Of a DNA stretch of 64,000 nucleotides, positions 37,589 to 46,648 are shown piece after piece. Position numbers and translations under genes: made by a program. The DNA is from CAVVGZ01 sp963747965 (GTDB lineage Bacteria; Chloroflexota; Anaerolineae; Anaerolineales; Anaerolineaceae): NCBI GenBank assembly GCA_963747965.1, contig CAVVGZ010000004.1, positions 620,001 to 684,000 on the forward strand, given 5' to 3'. The stretch's first letter is position 1. Every line of letters starts with the position of its first letter. The notes below the pieces were generated by a model. That model worked only from the letters and a program-made list of their open reading frames with translations. It was not told the DNA's origin and did no database searches.

Positions 37589-38527
37589 ATGAAAACAATG
37601 TACGAATCCTTGGTGTGGCATGAAATAAAGCTGACGGCACATGCTGCTGCCCGCACGATTCCCCTGGTTTACGGTGAAGTCGGTTCCGAAGGTAAACGCG
37701 TTACCCTGGTCGCTGGAACGCATGGGGATGAAGGTCCGTGGTCTGCCCTGGCGATTAAAGAACTGCTGGAGCACCCATTAAGTGAGTTAAAAGGCCGGAT
37801 TCGGGTGATCTTCACCGCCAATGCGCTGGCTGCTGAAGTCAACGCTCGTAATTCATGGATCGATTCTCCCAATTCATTTGATCTGGACAGTTGTTTCCCC
37901 GGAAACCCCAACGGCTCGCATACTGAGCGGGTAGCAGCGGCTTTGACCCCGCTTTTGACCGACAGTGACGTAATTCTGGACCTGCACGGCGGGGGAAGTT
38001 GGTGTGTAAATGCCTTTGTTAAACGCTTCGAAGGTTCAGAAAACATCGCGGTAGATATGGAAGCGCCATTTATCTCCAAGGCGCCCAATAAACCGGGGGG
38101 ACTTACCAGCTATGCGAAAACATTAGGTATCCAGGTGACGAACATAGAAGTTGGCGGACGATCGAAGGATGAGATGCTCTGGTGCGGACGGATTGCCAGG
38201 GGGCTGGAACGTGTCCTGTACAATCTTGGTGTGCTGGACCTGGCGGCTCCTCCGCACCCGGCGAAAAAAGCCATCGAGGTTGGCAAAACCCAGGCGCTGC
38301 GCTCCCGCATGGGCGGTATTTTTGTTCCTACGCTGCGTGAAGAAGCAGTCGGTACAATTGTTCCGGTCGGCACGGAGATGGGAAAGATTCTGGATCTTCA
38401 CACCCTTGAAGAGCTGGAAGTATTCACCGCCCCATACGCAGAGACAGCGATGATGCTGCTGCGGCCCGATATTTGCGTTGTGGAAGGCTCAGCCCTGATT
38501 TACGTTGTTGCCGAACCGGAGATGTAA
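37589..38527 (+). CDS. Succinylglutamate desuccinylase/aspartoacylase family protein
   Basis: 312-aa zinc carboxypeptidase-like deacylase (AstE/AspA, M14 fold). The zinc motif H-x2-E is in 'GTHGDEGPWSALAI', 'NSFDLDSCFPGNPNGSHTERVA' is the substrate-binding loop, and 'LDLHGGG' supplies the third ligand. ATG 37589 follows TAGGAGA. The family removes acyl groups from N-acyl amino acids, which agrees with the many amidohydrolases in this window. No signal peptide. Confidence 0.87.
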   Translation: MKTMYESLVWHEIKLTAHAAARTIPLVYGEVGSEGKRVTLVAGTHGDEGPWSALAIKELLEHPLSELKGRIRVIFTANALAAEVNARNSWIDSPNSFDLDSCFPGNPNGSHTERVAAALTPLLTDSDVILDLHGGGSWCVNAFVKRFEGSENIAVDMEAPFISKAPNKPGGLTSYAKTLGIQVTNIEVGGRSKDEMLWCGRIARGLERVLYNLGVLDLAAPPHPAKKAIEVGKTQALRSRMGGIFVPTLREEAVGTIVPVGTEMGKILDLHTLEELEVFTAPYAETAMMLLRPDICVVEGSALIYVVAEPEM

Positions 38528-38603
38528 AGGCCGGGGAATATCATCCCCTTGGTGGGAGCCAGGAACCTTGTGACTTAAATACAGGTGATCCCGGTGAGAT
38601 TCG

Positions 38604-38672
38604 CCTGCCCTCCCGAAAGCATATCGGGGCTGTAGGCAGGATTTGGCCGGGAACACCTTTTTATCTTCCCGG
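38604..38672 (+). promoter_or_regulatory. Tandem hairpins between AstE-like and GyrI-like genes
   Basis: Two stem structures in a 287-base gap. The first has an outer stem CCTGCC/GGCAGG (38604-38609 with 38635-38640) and an inner stem CCCGA/TCGGG (38612-38616 with 38624-38628). The second pairs CCGGGAA (38647-38653) with TTCCCGG (38666-38672) around a T-rich loop. They could be a 3' end of the upstream mRNA or an unknown structured element. No riboswitch class is recognised. Confidence 0.35.
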
Positions 38673-38739
38673 GCGGCATTATTTGACATGGTATCAGGCG
38701 AATATTTTTACTGGTGGTTCACAAAATCGATTTTCATGC

Positions 38740-38767
38740 TTGTAAATTGATGGGATTATGTTAAAAT
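38740..38767 (+). promoter_or_regulatory. Probable promoter of the GyrI-like gene
   Basis: TTGTAA (38740-38745) and TAAAAT (38762-38767) with a 16-base spacer, 47 bases ahead of the start codon. Weak to moderate match to the housekeeping consensus. Confidence 0.45.
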
Positions 38768-38814
38768 AACAATAATAGAACTTATATTCTAACAATCATC
38801 AGGGAGAATAAATC

Positions 38815-39273
38815 ATGGCCTACCAATGTGAGCTGCTGCAAAAAGATGCCCAACCGGTGCTATCCATCCGTACCCGTACACCGGTCAGTGGAATAAAAAA
38901 TTTTTTAGGTGAGGCTTACGAGGCAATCATGCTGTATGCTGCCGAGATTGGAGGGGAGTTTGCCGGCCCTCCCTATGCAGCCTACTACAATATGGACATG
39001 CAAGATCTGGACGTGGAAGCTGGTTTTCCTGTAACAAATAAATTGCCAGCAAAAGGTAAAATCCAATCCAACGAAATTCCTGCAGGGTATTATGCGGCCA
39101 CGCTGCACATAGGCTCATACCCTGAAGCTGAAAAGGCTTACGCTGAGTTAAGTGAATGGGTGAAAAAAAACGGGTATCAGCCCAGCGGGCTGGTTTATGA
39201 ATTTTACCTCAACGACCCGGGTGAAATCCCTGAAGACCAGCTCCAGGAGCAAATTCTTTACCAGTTGAAATAA
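38815..39273 (+). CDS. GyrI-like / AraC effector-binding domain protein
   Basis: 152-aa stand-alone GyrI-like small-molecule-binding domain (SOUL/BacR_C-type fold). Recognised from the N-terminal 'LQKDAQPVLSIRTRTPV', the central 'GPPYAAYYNMDMQDLDVEAGFPV' and 'EIPAGYYAATLHIGSYPEAEKAY', with the conserved C-terminal Glu-rich acidic strand (LVYEFYLNDPGEIPED). There is no DNA-binding domain, so it acts as ligand binder or possibly hydrolase rather than regulator itself. A GGGAGAA site precedes ATG 38815. It appears to be monocistronic. Confidence 0.87.
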   Translation: MAYQCELLQKDAQPVLSIRTRTPVSGIKNFLGEAYEAIMLYAAEIGGEFAGPPYAAYYNMDMQDLDVEAGFPVTNKLPAKGKIQSNEIPAGYYAATLHIGSYPEAEKAYAELSEWVKKNGYQPSGLVYEFYLNDPGEIPEDQLQEQILYQLK

Positions 39274-39719
39274 CCAATTGGATTCAACTGTCTCAAAAAC
39301 CATGGCTGATATCCAGGTTATAGGGCATTCTCTTTCCTTTACACCATAACCCTGTCCTCCTAAAGCTTTGGGGATTAATCGGCTATGATTTAATTCCCGT
39401 CCTGGCAGCCGTTCCTGGTCGATCCTTTGGCTTTATTTTTATTTGTGCAGCCTTTACGGATCGATCCTGTTCTTCCACTGCGACGGTGCGGTTTTTTTAT
39501 TCCAGGTAGATTTGATCAGCCGGCAGGAAATAAGATTTTCCAAATCCGCCGGTATCCCACCCCGGGAATATCCGATTTTTTCAATGACTAGCATCTCCAA
39601 ATGCTCTTGTTCTGTCAGGATCAAATGCCGCTGCAGGGGGATAATTACAATCTGTCTTCAAAGCAGGTGTTGGTTTTCCAGGAAGGCAATTCTTCCTTAT
39701 TCTTATATCCATCCTTACA
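39274..39719. other. Intergenic region without recognisable gene
   Basis: About 445 bases before the promoter at 39720. Short open frames exist on both strands but none has a ribosome site or a family-like sequence. I see nothing further in it. Confidence 0.5.
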
Positions 39720-39748
39720 TTGACAGGTATTTCTTCCATCACTATAAT
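39720..39748 (+). promoter_or_regulatory. Full-consensus sigma70-type promoter
   Basis: TTGACA at 39720-39725 and TATAAT at 39743-39748 with a 17-base spacer: both hexamers and the spacing are exactly the bacterial housekeeping consensus. It drives the aminotransferase gene at 39809 and probably the whole 39.8-47.4 kb cluster. A promoter this strong is normally held down by a repressor, which fits the palindrome immediately downstream. Confidence 0.88.
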
Positions 39749-39764
39749 TGTCTACAATAGACAA
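39748..39764 (+). promoter_or_regulatory. Operator-like palindrome, candidate GntR/FCD binding site
   Basis: A perfect inverted repeat TTGTCTA-CAA-TAGACAA starts on the last base of the -10 box and covers the expected transcription start. Its left part, TTGTCTACAA, has the TTGT-N2-ACAA form common for GntR-family (FadR-type) operators. The cluster encodes one GntR/FCD regulator (42400), so autorepression with relief by a pathway metabolite is the simplest reading. (Repeat seen; regulator assignment inferred.). Confidence 0.65.
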
Positions 39765-39808
39765 AAAATCCGGGGGATAAAACTTAATTAATGACAGGGA
39801 GATGATAT

Positions 39809-40981
39809 ATGAATACCAGTGCAATCGAACGGCGCCGTTCAGATAAAATCCAGATTGGGGAAGTTGGAATTCGTACGAAGCTGATGGAAATTGCTGCAAC
39901 CCTCAGCGATGTTATCGCACTCGGAAGGGGTGATCCCGATTTGGATACCCCGGATCACGTGATTGAAGCTGCAAAAAGGGCTATGGAGACCCGGCAAACG
40001 CATTACACACATATTCGCGGCACGATTGAGCTTCGGCGTGCAGTCGCCGATAAGCTCAAAAGGGAGAACAACCTCGAGTACAACCCGGAGAATGAAATTC
40101 TGGTGACGGTGGGTGCCGAAGAAGCCGTTTTCCTGTCCCTATTTGGACTGCTTAATCCCGGTGATGAAGTCCTTGTGCCCTCACCAAGGTATTCATCCTA
40201 TGATGAGGCAGTTCACATGTGGGGTGGCAGGATTAATGTGGTGCCTACGAGGCAGGAGGATGATTTTAACTTCACCGCAGAGGCAATCCGTAAATCCATC
40301 ACGCCAAATACAAAAATACTTTCCCTCGTTAACCCTGGTAATCCCATCGGTATCCTTTCCCCGGATGAGCTGCATGCCATCGCCAAGGTTGTCCTGGACC
40401 ATGACCTGATTGTGATCAGTGATGAAATTTACGAAAAATTCATCTTTGATGGCACTCCCCATTTGAGCATGGCCGCTATTCCGGGAATGCGCGAACGCAC
40501 CATCACAGTCAACGGACCATCAAAAACCTATGCAATGACAGGCTGGCGCTGCGGCTACCTGGCAGCCCCTGCTCCGTTTTGTGAAATGCTCACCGAACCT
40601 GCCCATACGATTTCCATCTGCTGCCCATCTATCACCCAGGCTGCCGCTATCGCTGCTTTAACCGGACCGCAGGATGTTGTTGAAAAATCACGCCAAATCT
40701 ACAATGAGCGCCGGCTTTATATGTCTGACCAGCTGGATCAAATGGGCCTATCCTATGTTCCTCCACGGGCGGGATTTTATCTCTTCACGGATGTAACCAG
40801 TCTCGGTATGACCCCGGATGAATTTTGCATACGCTTATTAAAAGAAGCCGGTGTTTTAATCTTCCCGGGAAGGCTCTTTAATGATGAGACCAACCGCTAC
40901 GTCCGCCTTTCCCTGCTGGCGCCAACCGAGAGGATTAAGGTTGCTGCCGGGCGCATGAAGGATTTCATCGCAAAACTTTAA
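39809..40981 (+). CDS. PLP-dependent aminotransferase class I/II
   Basis: 390-aa fold-type I aminotransferase, first gene of the GntR-linked cluster. 'SLVNPGNPIGILSPDEL' carries the substrate-binding residues (Asn-Pro-x-Asn-Pro, with Ile where Thr is usual), 'VISDEIYEKFIFDG' the Asp/Tyr pair, and the PLP Lys is in 'NGPSKTYAMTGWRCGYL'. ATG 39809 follows GGGAGATGA. The N-terminal extension is short and no signal is present. It resembles the enzyme at 24199 in general layout but is not a close copy. Confidence 0.9.
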   Translation: MNTSAIERRRSDKIQIGEVGIRTKLMEIAATLSDVIALGRGDPDLDTPDHVIEAAKRAMETRQTHYTHIRGTIELRRAVADKLKRENNLEYNPENEILVTVGAEEAVFLSLFGLLNPGDEVLVPSPRYSSYDEAVHMWGGRINVVPTRQEDDFNFTAEAIRKSITPNTKILSLVNPGNPIGILSPDELHAIAKVVLDHDLIVISDEIYEKFIFDGTPHLSMAAIPGMRERTITVNGPSKTYAMTGWRCGYLAAPAPFCEMLTEPAHTISICCPSITQAAAIAALTGPQDVVEKSRQIYNERRLYMSDQLDQMGLSYVPPRAGFYLFTDVTSLGMTPDEFCIRLLKEAGVLIFPGRLFNDETNRYVRLSLLAPTERIKVAAGRMKDFIAKL

Positions 40982-41071
40982 CCAATTCTAGCTAGGTAAT
41001 CACAAACCAACACCTCCTTGCCCGGTTTCAAATTAGTGGACCGGGCAAGAATAAAAACAGGCTTCAACTTG

Positions 41072-42301
41072 ATGAGAGAATCTGTTTTTAAAAAAGCGGC
41101 TCCATACAGGTATTTTCTTATCTGCCTGCTATGTGTGCTATTCATGGGGATAGGAGATGGCGGTTTCCTGGTCATTGTAGTTGGCTACCTTGAGTCCCAG
41201 GACCTTTCCCTATCGCTCATTGGATTTATCATGGCATTCCTATCAACAATAGAGGGAATCTCCAACATATTAACCGGATTTCTTTATCAAGGTTATCACG
41301 AAAAAAGGCTCATCCAGGTTGGTGCTCTACTGGTTTCAATAAGCTGTTTCCTTTTTGTCACCGAACCAGAAGGATTATTTATCTGGCTGGCAATTGCTGT
41401 AAACTCCGTGGGAGTAGGGATCCTGACCGTGATGATATACACAACTGCCCAAAAGCATCTGCCAAAAAATACCAGCACAGGCTTTGCTGTGGGGTTATAT
41501 ACATCCAGCATTGCCCTGGGTATGGCTATCGGCTCGCCTATGGTCGGTTATCTAACGGATACATACGGATACCCGACTGCCTTTGCAGTGTGCGGGATAA
41601 TGATTCTGGGCATCATTCTTAGCGCTTCCAGGCTGCCACCCAGTGTTAATATCGGCCAAATGCCTTTACCATCGCCAATTGCCTTTCACAAATTACGAGA
41701 AATTTTTAATCTAAAACTGATCAACACGCCTGTGGTACTCATTGGGATGGCGACTGCCTTCACCATGGCTAGCTCAATATCTATTTTTTCAACCTATTTT
41801 CCATTATATGGGCTGAGTTCTGGCCTTACCTACACCACCATAGGAGCCATGATGGGCTTGGAGAATTTTCTGGCAGGTATCATCCGGCCTTTCTGCGGTT
41901 ATATAATTACCAGTGATACAACAGGCAAAATTAATGCTGCCGGGGTGATTTCCCTAACCCTGGCAATTACATTAATGCCTTTCAGCGGAATGCTCTGGGG
42001 ACTCACCCTGCTGGTAGCTTTAGTCGGGTTCGCTTTTGGTGTAAGCAGGGTAACCAGTATGACACTTGTCGTCGAGGGAGAAAAAATACCTTCTGATATC
42101 AGCAAACGCCTCAGTCTTTACAATGCCCTGATGACAATAGGGCATATTATTGGCCCAATCATAGCCGGTGTTGTAGCGGGTAGGTTCGGGATTCCCATGG
42201 CTCTGGCAATAGTACCCGGATCACTTTTCAGTGTCTATATCATCGCCAGGATAGCGATTTCCAGATCTACAGGGTCCGGGTATATTTTACAAAAGCAGTA
42301 A
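41072..42301 (+). CDS. Major facilitator superfamily transporter
   Basis: About 409-aa polytopic membrane protein with some twelve hydrophobic helices in two halves of six. Typical MFS points are the charged loop after helix 2 (GFLYQGYHEKRLIQVG) and 'GYLTDTYGYPTAF' in helix 5. The N-terminal start is uncertain: ATG 41072 is used because the earlier in-frame TTG 41018 and GTG 41036 lack ribosome sites, but 41072 has no strong one either. In this cluster it probably imports or exports the substrate handled by the neighbouring aminotransferase, epimerase and dehydrogenase. Confidence 0.82.
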   Translation: MRESVFKKAAPYRYFLICLLCVLFMGIGDGGFLVIVVGYLESQDLSLSLIGFIMAFLSTIEGISNILTGFLYQGYHEKRLIQVGALLVSISCFLFVTEPEGLFIWLAIAVNSVGVGILTVMIYTTAQKHLPKNTSTGFAVGLYTSSIALGMAIGSPMVGYLTDTYGYPTAFAVCGIMILGIILSASRLPPSVNIGQMPLPSPIAFHKLREIFNLKLINTPVVLIGMATAFTMASSISIFSTYFPLYGLSSGLTYTTIGAMMGLENFLAGIIRPFCGYIITSDTTGKINAAGVISLTLAITLMPFSGMLWGLTLLVALVGFAFGVSRVTSMTLVVEGEKIPSDISKRLSLYNALMTIGHIIGPIIAGVVAGRFGIPMALAIVPGSLFSVYIIARIAISRSTGSGYILQKQ

Positions 42302-42399
42302 ACCGTGGGTTGCAATCAGAATTTGCATTTCTTTAAACCCGGAAAATTGACAGGAATGGATTCGTAGAGATTGTTGATCACTTGAGGAGGCATTAAAGC

Positions 42400-43092
42400 A
42401 TGATACAAGGCGATGCATATAATGAAAACAACCATCCGGCTGTCCTGCGCTATTCCACTGAGGGGAAGATCCGGGAAGCCATCCTGCAGGGTTTGTTAAT
42501 GCCTGGTGAACGCATCATTGAGTCAAAAATTTCTGAACAATTGGGGATTAGCAGGACCCCCATCCGGGAAGTATTATCTGCCCTGGAACAGGAAGGGCTG
42601 GTTACTTCACAACCTCGACGCGGGTATTTCGTGGTAGATTTTAACGAAAAGGATATCCTTGAAATATACAGTTTTCGGATACTGCTGGAAAAAAATGCCA
42701 TCAAACGCGCCATCCCAATATTGGAAAACAGCCATTACGATTATTTGCAGCAGATGATCGTCCATATGGAGCATACTGAAAGCCAGGAGGACGGGGTTGG
42801 ACTGCTGGCTCAATATGATATGGCATTTCACGATACATTTTTCCTTCTGGCAGACCATAAACGGTTGCAGAATGCCTGGCAGGCCATCAGGTCCCAAACC
42901 ATGATCTTAATGGGTATAACCAGTAAAACTCACATGGCCCAGCCCAAGCAGCCCCACCAAATCCACCAGGAAATCTTAAATCAGATCAGGCAAAAAAAGA
43001 TGGATAAAATAGAAGGGGTATTAATTTCCCACATTGAAGACGCTAAACAGCGTGCCCTGGCTGCCTTTCTATCTACAAGGAGTATGCAATAA
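42400..43092 (+). CDS. GntR family transcriptional regulator, FCD domain
   Basis: 230-aa regulator. Residues about 14-75 form the GntR winged helix ('GKIREAILQGLLMPGERI', 'ISRTPIREVLSALEQEGLV', 'QPRRGYFV'); the remainder is a helical FCD ligand domain with 'YDMAFHDTFFLLADHKRLQ', where Asp and His residues usually bind a metal and an organic-acid effector. GAGGAGG lies ten bases before ATG 42400. It is the only classical repressor-type gene in the window and is encoded within the transcript that begins beside the palindrome at 39748. FCD regulators commonly respond to sugar acids, hydroxyacids or amino-acid intermediates. Confidence 0.92.
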   Translation: MIQGDAYNENNHPAVLRYSTEGKIREAILQGLLMPGERIIESKISEQLGISRTPIREVLSALEQEGLVTSQPRRGYFVVDFNEKDILEIYSFRILLEKNAIKRAIPILENSHYDYLQQMIVHMEHTESQEDGVGLLAQYDMAFHDTFFLLADHKRLQNAWQAIRSQTMILMGITSKTHMAQPKQPHQIHQEILNQIRQKKMDKIEGVLISHIEDAKQRALAAFLSTRSMQ

Positions 43093-43095
43093 ACC

Positions 43096-44064
43096 ATGAA
43101 CATACTGATTACTGGTGGCTTGGGTTTTGTAGGAATCAATTTAGTTCGCCAGTTCGCACAGGACCTTCCGCAGGCTCATGTCATCGCAGCCGATATTCTC
43201 CCGCATACTTCAGAGGTGGATTCCTTCCTGTCTCCTTATAATGAACGGATCACCGTCCACACCATGGATGTCAGGGACAGGCATGCACTCATCAGCCTAT
43301 GCGAAGCGGAAAAAGTAACCCACCTGGTCCATGCCGCTGCCATTACTCCCACAATCCAGAAGGAAATGCAGCAGCCGGAATTAATAATTGATGTCAACCT
43401 GGGGAGTGCTGTAAATGCTTTATATGCCCTGTCCGCCATAAATAGCATTGAAAAGTTGATCCTCTGCAGCAGTACCGGGGTATACGCCCCGACACTGCCG
43501 CCTGATGGAGGAAATGTCCTCGAAGATTCCCCGCTGGCACTCAACAACCTCTATTCCATAACCAAATATTCCGCTGAGCTTCTCGGCCAGCGCATGCAGG
43601 AATTAAACGGTAAACCGGTCGCATCCGTGCGTTTTGCTTCCGTATATGGCTGCATGGAAAGACCAACCGGGGCACGCCAGCACATGAGCCTGATGTACCG
43701 CTTAAAATTAGCCCTCAAAAGCAACCAGGCGGTCCGTGTTTTTGGGCCGGATATTACCCGGGATTGGATCCATACCAGCGATATATCCCAGGCACTGCTC
43801 AATCTGTTGCAAGCCCCCGGCTGGAATTTCCCGGTTTATAATCTGGGTTCCGGAAAGACCACATCCTTGTCCGACCTTGTGCTGGCTTTCTCCTCTCATG
43901 GGCTGGATATTGGTTGGGCAGATAATCCTGAGGAGGCCAGTTTTGTTTTCACCCAAAATGATTACCGGGGAGCTCTGGACATCAGCCGGATAAAACAGGA
44001 TGCTGATTTTGTACCGCAAATTGACCCGGTTATTCATTTGCAAGATTACCTTAATCAACCCTGA
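43096..44064 (+). CDS. NAD-dependent epimerase/dehydratase (extended SDR)
   Basis: 322-aa extended SDR starting three bases after the regulator stop. 'ITGGLGFVGINLVRQ' is the NAD motif, 'LCSSTGVY' gives the catalytic Ser region and Tyr153-Lys157 (YSITK) complete the triad. 'RDWIHTSDISQALL' and 'YNLGSGKTTSLSDLV' are typical of nucleotide-sugar and denatonic-acid-type epimerases such as DenD/UxaE-like proteins. It likely oxidises or epimerises a sugar acid or hydroxy compound within the GntR-controlled pathway. Confidence 0.9.
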   Translation: MNILITGGLGFVGINLVRQFAQDLPQAHVIAADILPHTSEVDSFLSPYNERITVHTMDVRDRHALISLCEAEKVTHLVHAAAITPTIQKEMQQPELIIDVNLGSAVNALYALSAINSIEKLILCSSTGVYAPTLPPDGGNVLEDSPLALNNLYSITKYSAELLGQRMQELNGKPVASVRFASVYGCMERPTGARQHMSLMYRLKLALKSNQAVRVFGPDITRDWIHTSDISQALLNLLQAPGWNFPVYNLGSGKTTSLSDLVLAFSSHGLDIGWADNPEEASFVFTQNDYRGALDISRIKQDADFVPQIDPVIHLQDYLNQP

Positions 44065-44088
44065 TTATAAAAAGGAGCCAGGATTTTA

Positions 44089-45192
44089 ATGAATACACCC
44101 GTACGATTTATCCAGGTAGGCATGGGGGTAAGAGGAGAGCAATGGGCAAAGGTGGTTGGGGAAGATCCACGCACATGCAATGTGGCATATGTCCGCCAGC
44201 GCGTTGACCTTGCCAGGCAAACACTGTTGGATTGGGGTCAGCCTGAAGCCCCCTGCTTCAGCAGCCTGGAAGAGGCCTTGTCCTCTGTTGAAGCCGATGC
44301 AGTTAATCTGGTAACCCCGCCGGAAGTACATCACGAGCAAACCTTGACTGCCTTCAAACACGGCTGCCATGTCCTCTGTGAAAAGCCGCTATCGGAGGTG
44401 CTGCCGGAAAGTATAGACATGGTTCGCAAGGCTGAACAAGCCAACCTGAAATTAATGGTCGGTCATAATTTCCGCTACCTGGCTTCCAGCCAGATGCTCC
44501 GCCAATTAATCCGGGATAAAACCTACGGAGTACCCGGTTTTGCGAACTTTAATTACATTCGCAACCGGGATGGCAACCGCAAGGACCTGAACAAGTATCC
44601 CCTGATCATGAAACAACCTATGCTGCTGGAACAGTCCGTCCACCACTTTGACCTGATCCGCTACTGCTACGAGGATGAGATCATCTCGGTTAAGGCAGAT
44701 ACCTGGCGTCCTAAATGGAGCACCTACGACGATGACTGCTGCGTGTCCGCCCTGTTTGAATTGAAGAGCGGCATGCGGGTGAATTATCTGGGAACCTGGA
44801 CGTCAGGCTGGAATAAAATGTGCTTTGAGTGGCGCACCGACTGTGATGGAGGCGTGATCATCCAGAAACACCAGTTCAGCGATATGCATGCCGCCAGGAT
44901 GGATCCAGCCCTGGCGTTATCAGGAAGGAATTTTAAAGAAAACGCCGAAGAGGCAGAGCCGCTCCTGCCAATACCCCTGGATCCCTGTGTAGCGTTCATG
45001 GATGATACCCGCGGCTTGGTGAAAGAATTTGTTGATGCCATCACCCTCGGCACACCGCTGATCACCAGCGGGAAGGATCACTTAAAAACGCTGGGCGTTA
45101 CCCTGGCCTGCGTCGAATCAGCCGAGACCAACCAGCGCGTGACTATGCGCGAGTTTTATAAACGCCAGGGCATTCCGGAAGCCTGGATATAA
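44089..45192 (+). CDS. Gfo/Idh/MocA family oxidoreductase
   Basis: 367-aa Gfo/Idh/MocA dehydrogenase in the GntR cluster. The N-terminal cofactor loop is the unusual 'IQVGMGVRGEQWAK', EKPLSE the cofactor-site motif, and the active-site stretch is 'PMLLEQSVHHFDLIRYCY', with Glu at the usual Asp position and the His kept. AAAAGGAGCC precedes ATG 44089. Relatives in carbohydrate-acid clusters oxidise ring hydroxyls. It is not close to the other four Gfo proteins of the window. Confidence 0.88.
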   Translation: MNTPVRFIQVGMGVRGEQWAKVVGEDPRTCNVAYVRQRVDLARQTLLDWGQPEAPCFSSLEEALSSVEADAVNLVTPPEVHHEQTLTAFKHGCHVLCEKPLSEVLPESIDMVRKAEQANLKLMVGHNFRYLASSQMLRQLIRDKTYGVPGFANFNYIRNRDGNRKDLNKYPLIMKQPMLLEQSVHHFDLIRYCYEDEIISVKADTWRPKWSTYDDDCCVSALFELKSGMRVNYLGTWTSGWNKMCFEWRTDCDGGVIIQKHQFSDMHAARMDPALALSGRNFKENAEEAEPLLPIPLDPCVAFMDDTRGLVKEFVDAITLGTPLITSGKDHLKTLGVTLACVESAETNQRVTMREFYKRQGIPEAWI

Positions 45193-45212
45193 CCCATTAA
45201 CTGGAGGAAAAA

Positions 45213-46628
45213 ATGACTGAAGATGAAAAATTTGTCGGAATTCAAATAAGCCCGATCAGTGTTGTTGATGAAGGCGTCGAAGATATCCTGGACCGTTTTT
45301 CCAACCGCTTCGGTATCAACGTTCTGCTGGTAGGCACCATATCCTGGCTGGGATTAAAAGTAGGCCGGCGCATCTCCTGGAAACTGGAAGGCTGGCCGGA
45401 TCATGGAGTAAAAGAAGACTTCTCTCTAAGTGGTGGTTCGTATATTAAGCATCATCCCGAATATTACAGGAACACAAAAGTAAGCAACTTCCAGGCTAAA
45501 GATGCCCAGCTGGAAGGAAAAGACATCCTGGAAATGATCATCCCGGAAGCGCGCCGGCGTGGCATGAAGGTTTATCCGGAAGTAATGGAACCGTTGTTCA
45601 AATATGCCGGGCATGGTGAAACAACGGCTGTTGAAATCCCCAACATGCCGCAGATGCTCGAGGTGGATGTCTTCAACCGCATTGGCGCCGAACCATGCAT
45701 CAACAACCCGGATTACCGCGGCTGGTGGCATTCCATATTTGAGGATTACTGCCGCAGTTACGACATTGACGGTGTCATGTGGTGCAATGAACGCCGCAGC
45801 CCGATGGACAATGTGCTTTCCGGGATGGTGCCGAACTGCTTCTGCAAGTACTGCCGCCAGGAAGCAATGGAGCAGGGCATCGATATCGAGGCTGTTAAGC
45901 GGGGTTATAAATCCCTGTATGAATTTGTCCAGCAAGCCCGCCGCGGGCAATCCTTCGTGGATGGCTATCTCATCGAATTTATGCGCCGCCTTTACTTCCA
46001 TCCGGAAGTGCTGTTGTGGGAACGCTACTGGGTGGAACGCAACAAAGACATGGACCGCGAGCTCTATGGTATTACCAAATGGTGCAATCCGGGTTTGAAA
46101 TTCGGGCTGAATGTCTGGAACCGGAACCACTTTAACCCGCTGCGCAAGGCCCAATGGCCGTGGGCTGAGATGGCAACCTGGTCAGACTGGGTCAAACCGA
46201 TCACCTACCAGCACCAATCCGGCCTGATTTACCATAACGAAATGAGTGACCTGCACAAAGCGGTACTCCGTGATTTCACTCCCCAGGAACTGACCCCCAT
46301 GATGTATAAAATGCTCGGGTTGAATGAAGCCGGCTGGGATGAGGTTGTCCAGAAAGGAATGGATCCGGATACCTACGTTTTCGGTCAATGCCAGGATGCC
46401 GTCAGGGGTGTGGAAGGAAAAGTGGATGTGTACATGGGCATCGGGGTGGATGCCCCGCGTAACAAAGCCGACCAGGCTGTTTGCACACCGGATATTGTCC
46501 GCAGAAGTGTGCTGGCAACCTTCCGCGCTGGCGGTAAGGGTGTTGTATATTCTCCATCCTATGCCGGCATGAACCTGAGCAACCTCGATGGCGGTGCCCA
46601 GGCCTTGAAAGAATTAGGTTTATTCTAA
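45213..46628 (+). CDS. Putative TIM-barrel glycoside hydrolase-like protein with CxCxxC motif
   Basis: 471-aa cytoplasmic protein (no signal peptide). I do not assign a named family. The sequence alternates strands and helices in a TIM-barrel-like way: 'FGINVLLVGTISWLGL', 'RGMKVYPEVMEPLFKYAG', 'YDIDGVMWCNERRSPMDNVL' with a candidate catalytic Asp/Glu pair, then CFCKYC, a Cys-rich turn seen in some putative glycosidases, and 'AEMATWSDWVKPITYQHQSG'. A GGAGG site precedes ATG 45213. Its place behind an epimerase and two dehydrogenase-type genes makes a role on a glycoside or sugar acid likely, but this is inference. Confidence 0.6.
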   Translation: MTEDEKFVGIQISPISVVDEGVEDILDRFSNRFGINVLLVGTISWLGLKVGRRISWKLEGWPDHGVKEDFSLSGGSYIKHHPEYYRNTKVSNFQAKDAQLEGKDILEMIIPEARRRGMKVYPEVMEPLFKYAGHGETTAVEIPNMPQMLEVDVFNRIGAEPCINNPDYRGWWHSIFEDYCRSYDIDGVMWCNERRSPMDNVLSGMVPNCFCKYCRQEAMEQGIDIEAVKRGYKSLYEFVQQARRGQSFVDGYLIEFMRRLYFHPEVLLWERYWVERNKDMDRELYGITKWCNPGLKFGLNVWNRNHFNPLRKAQWPWAEMATWSDWVKPITYQHQSGLIYHNEMSDLHKAVLRDFTPQELTPMMYKMLGLNEAGWDEVVQKGMDPDTYVFGQCQDAVRGVEGKVDVYMGIGVDAPRNKADQAVCTPDIVRRSVLATFRAGGKGVVYSPSYAGMNLSNLDGGAQALKELGLF

Positions 46629-46648
46629 GATCCATTTATTGCAATAGG

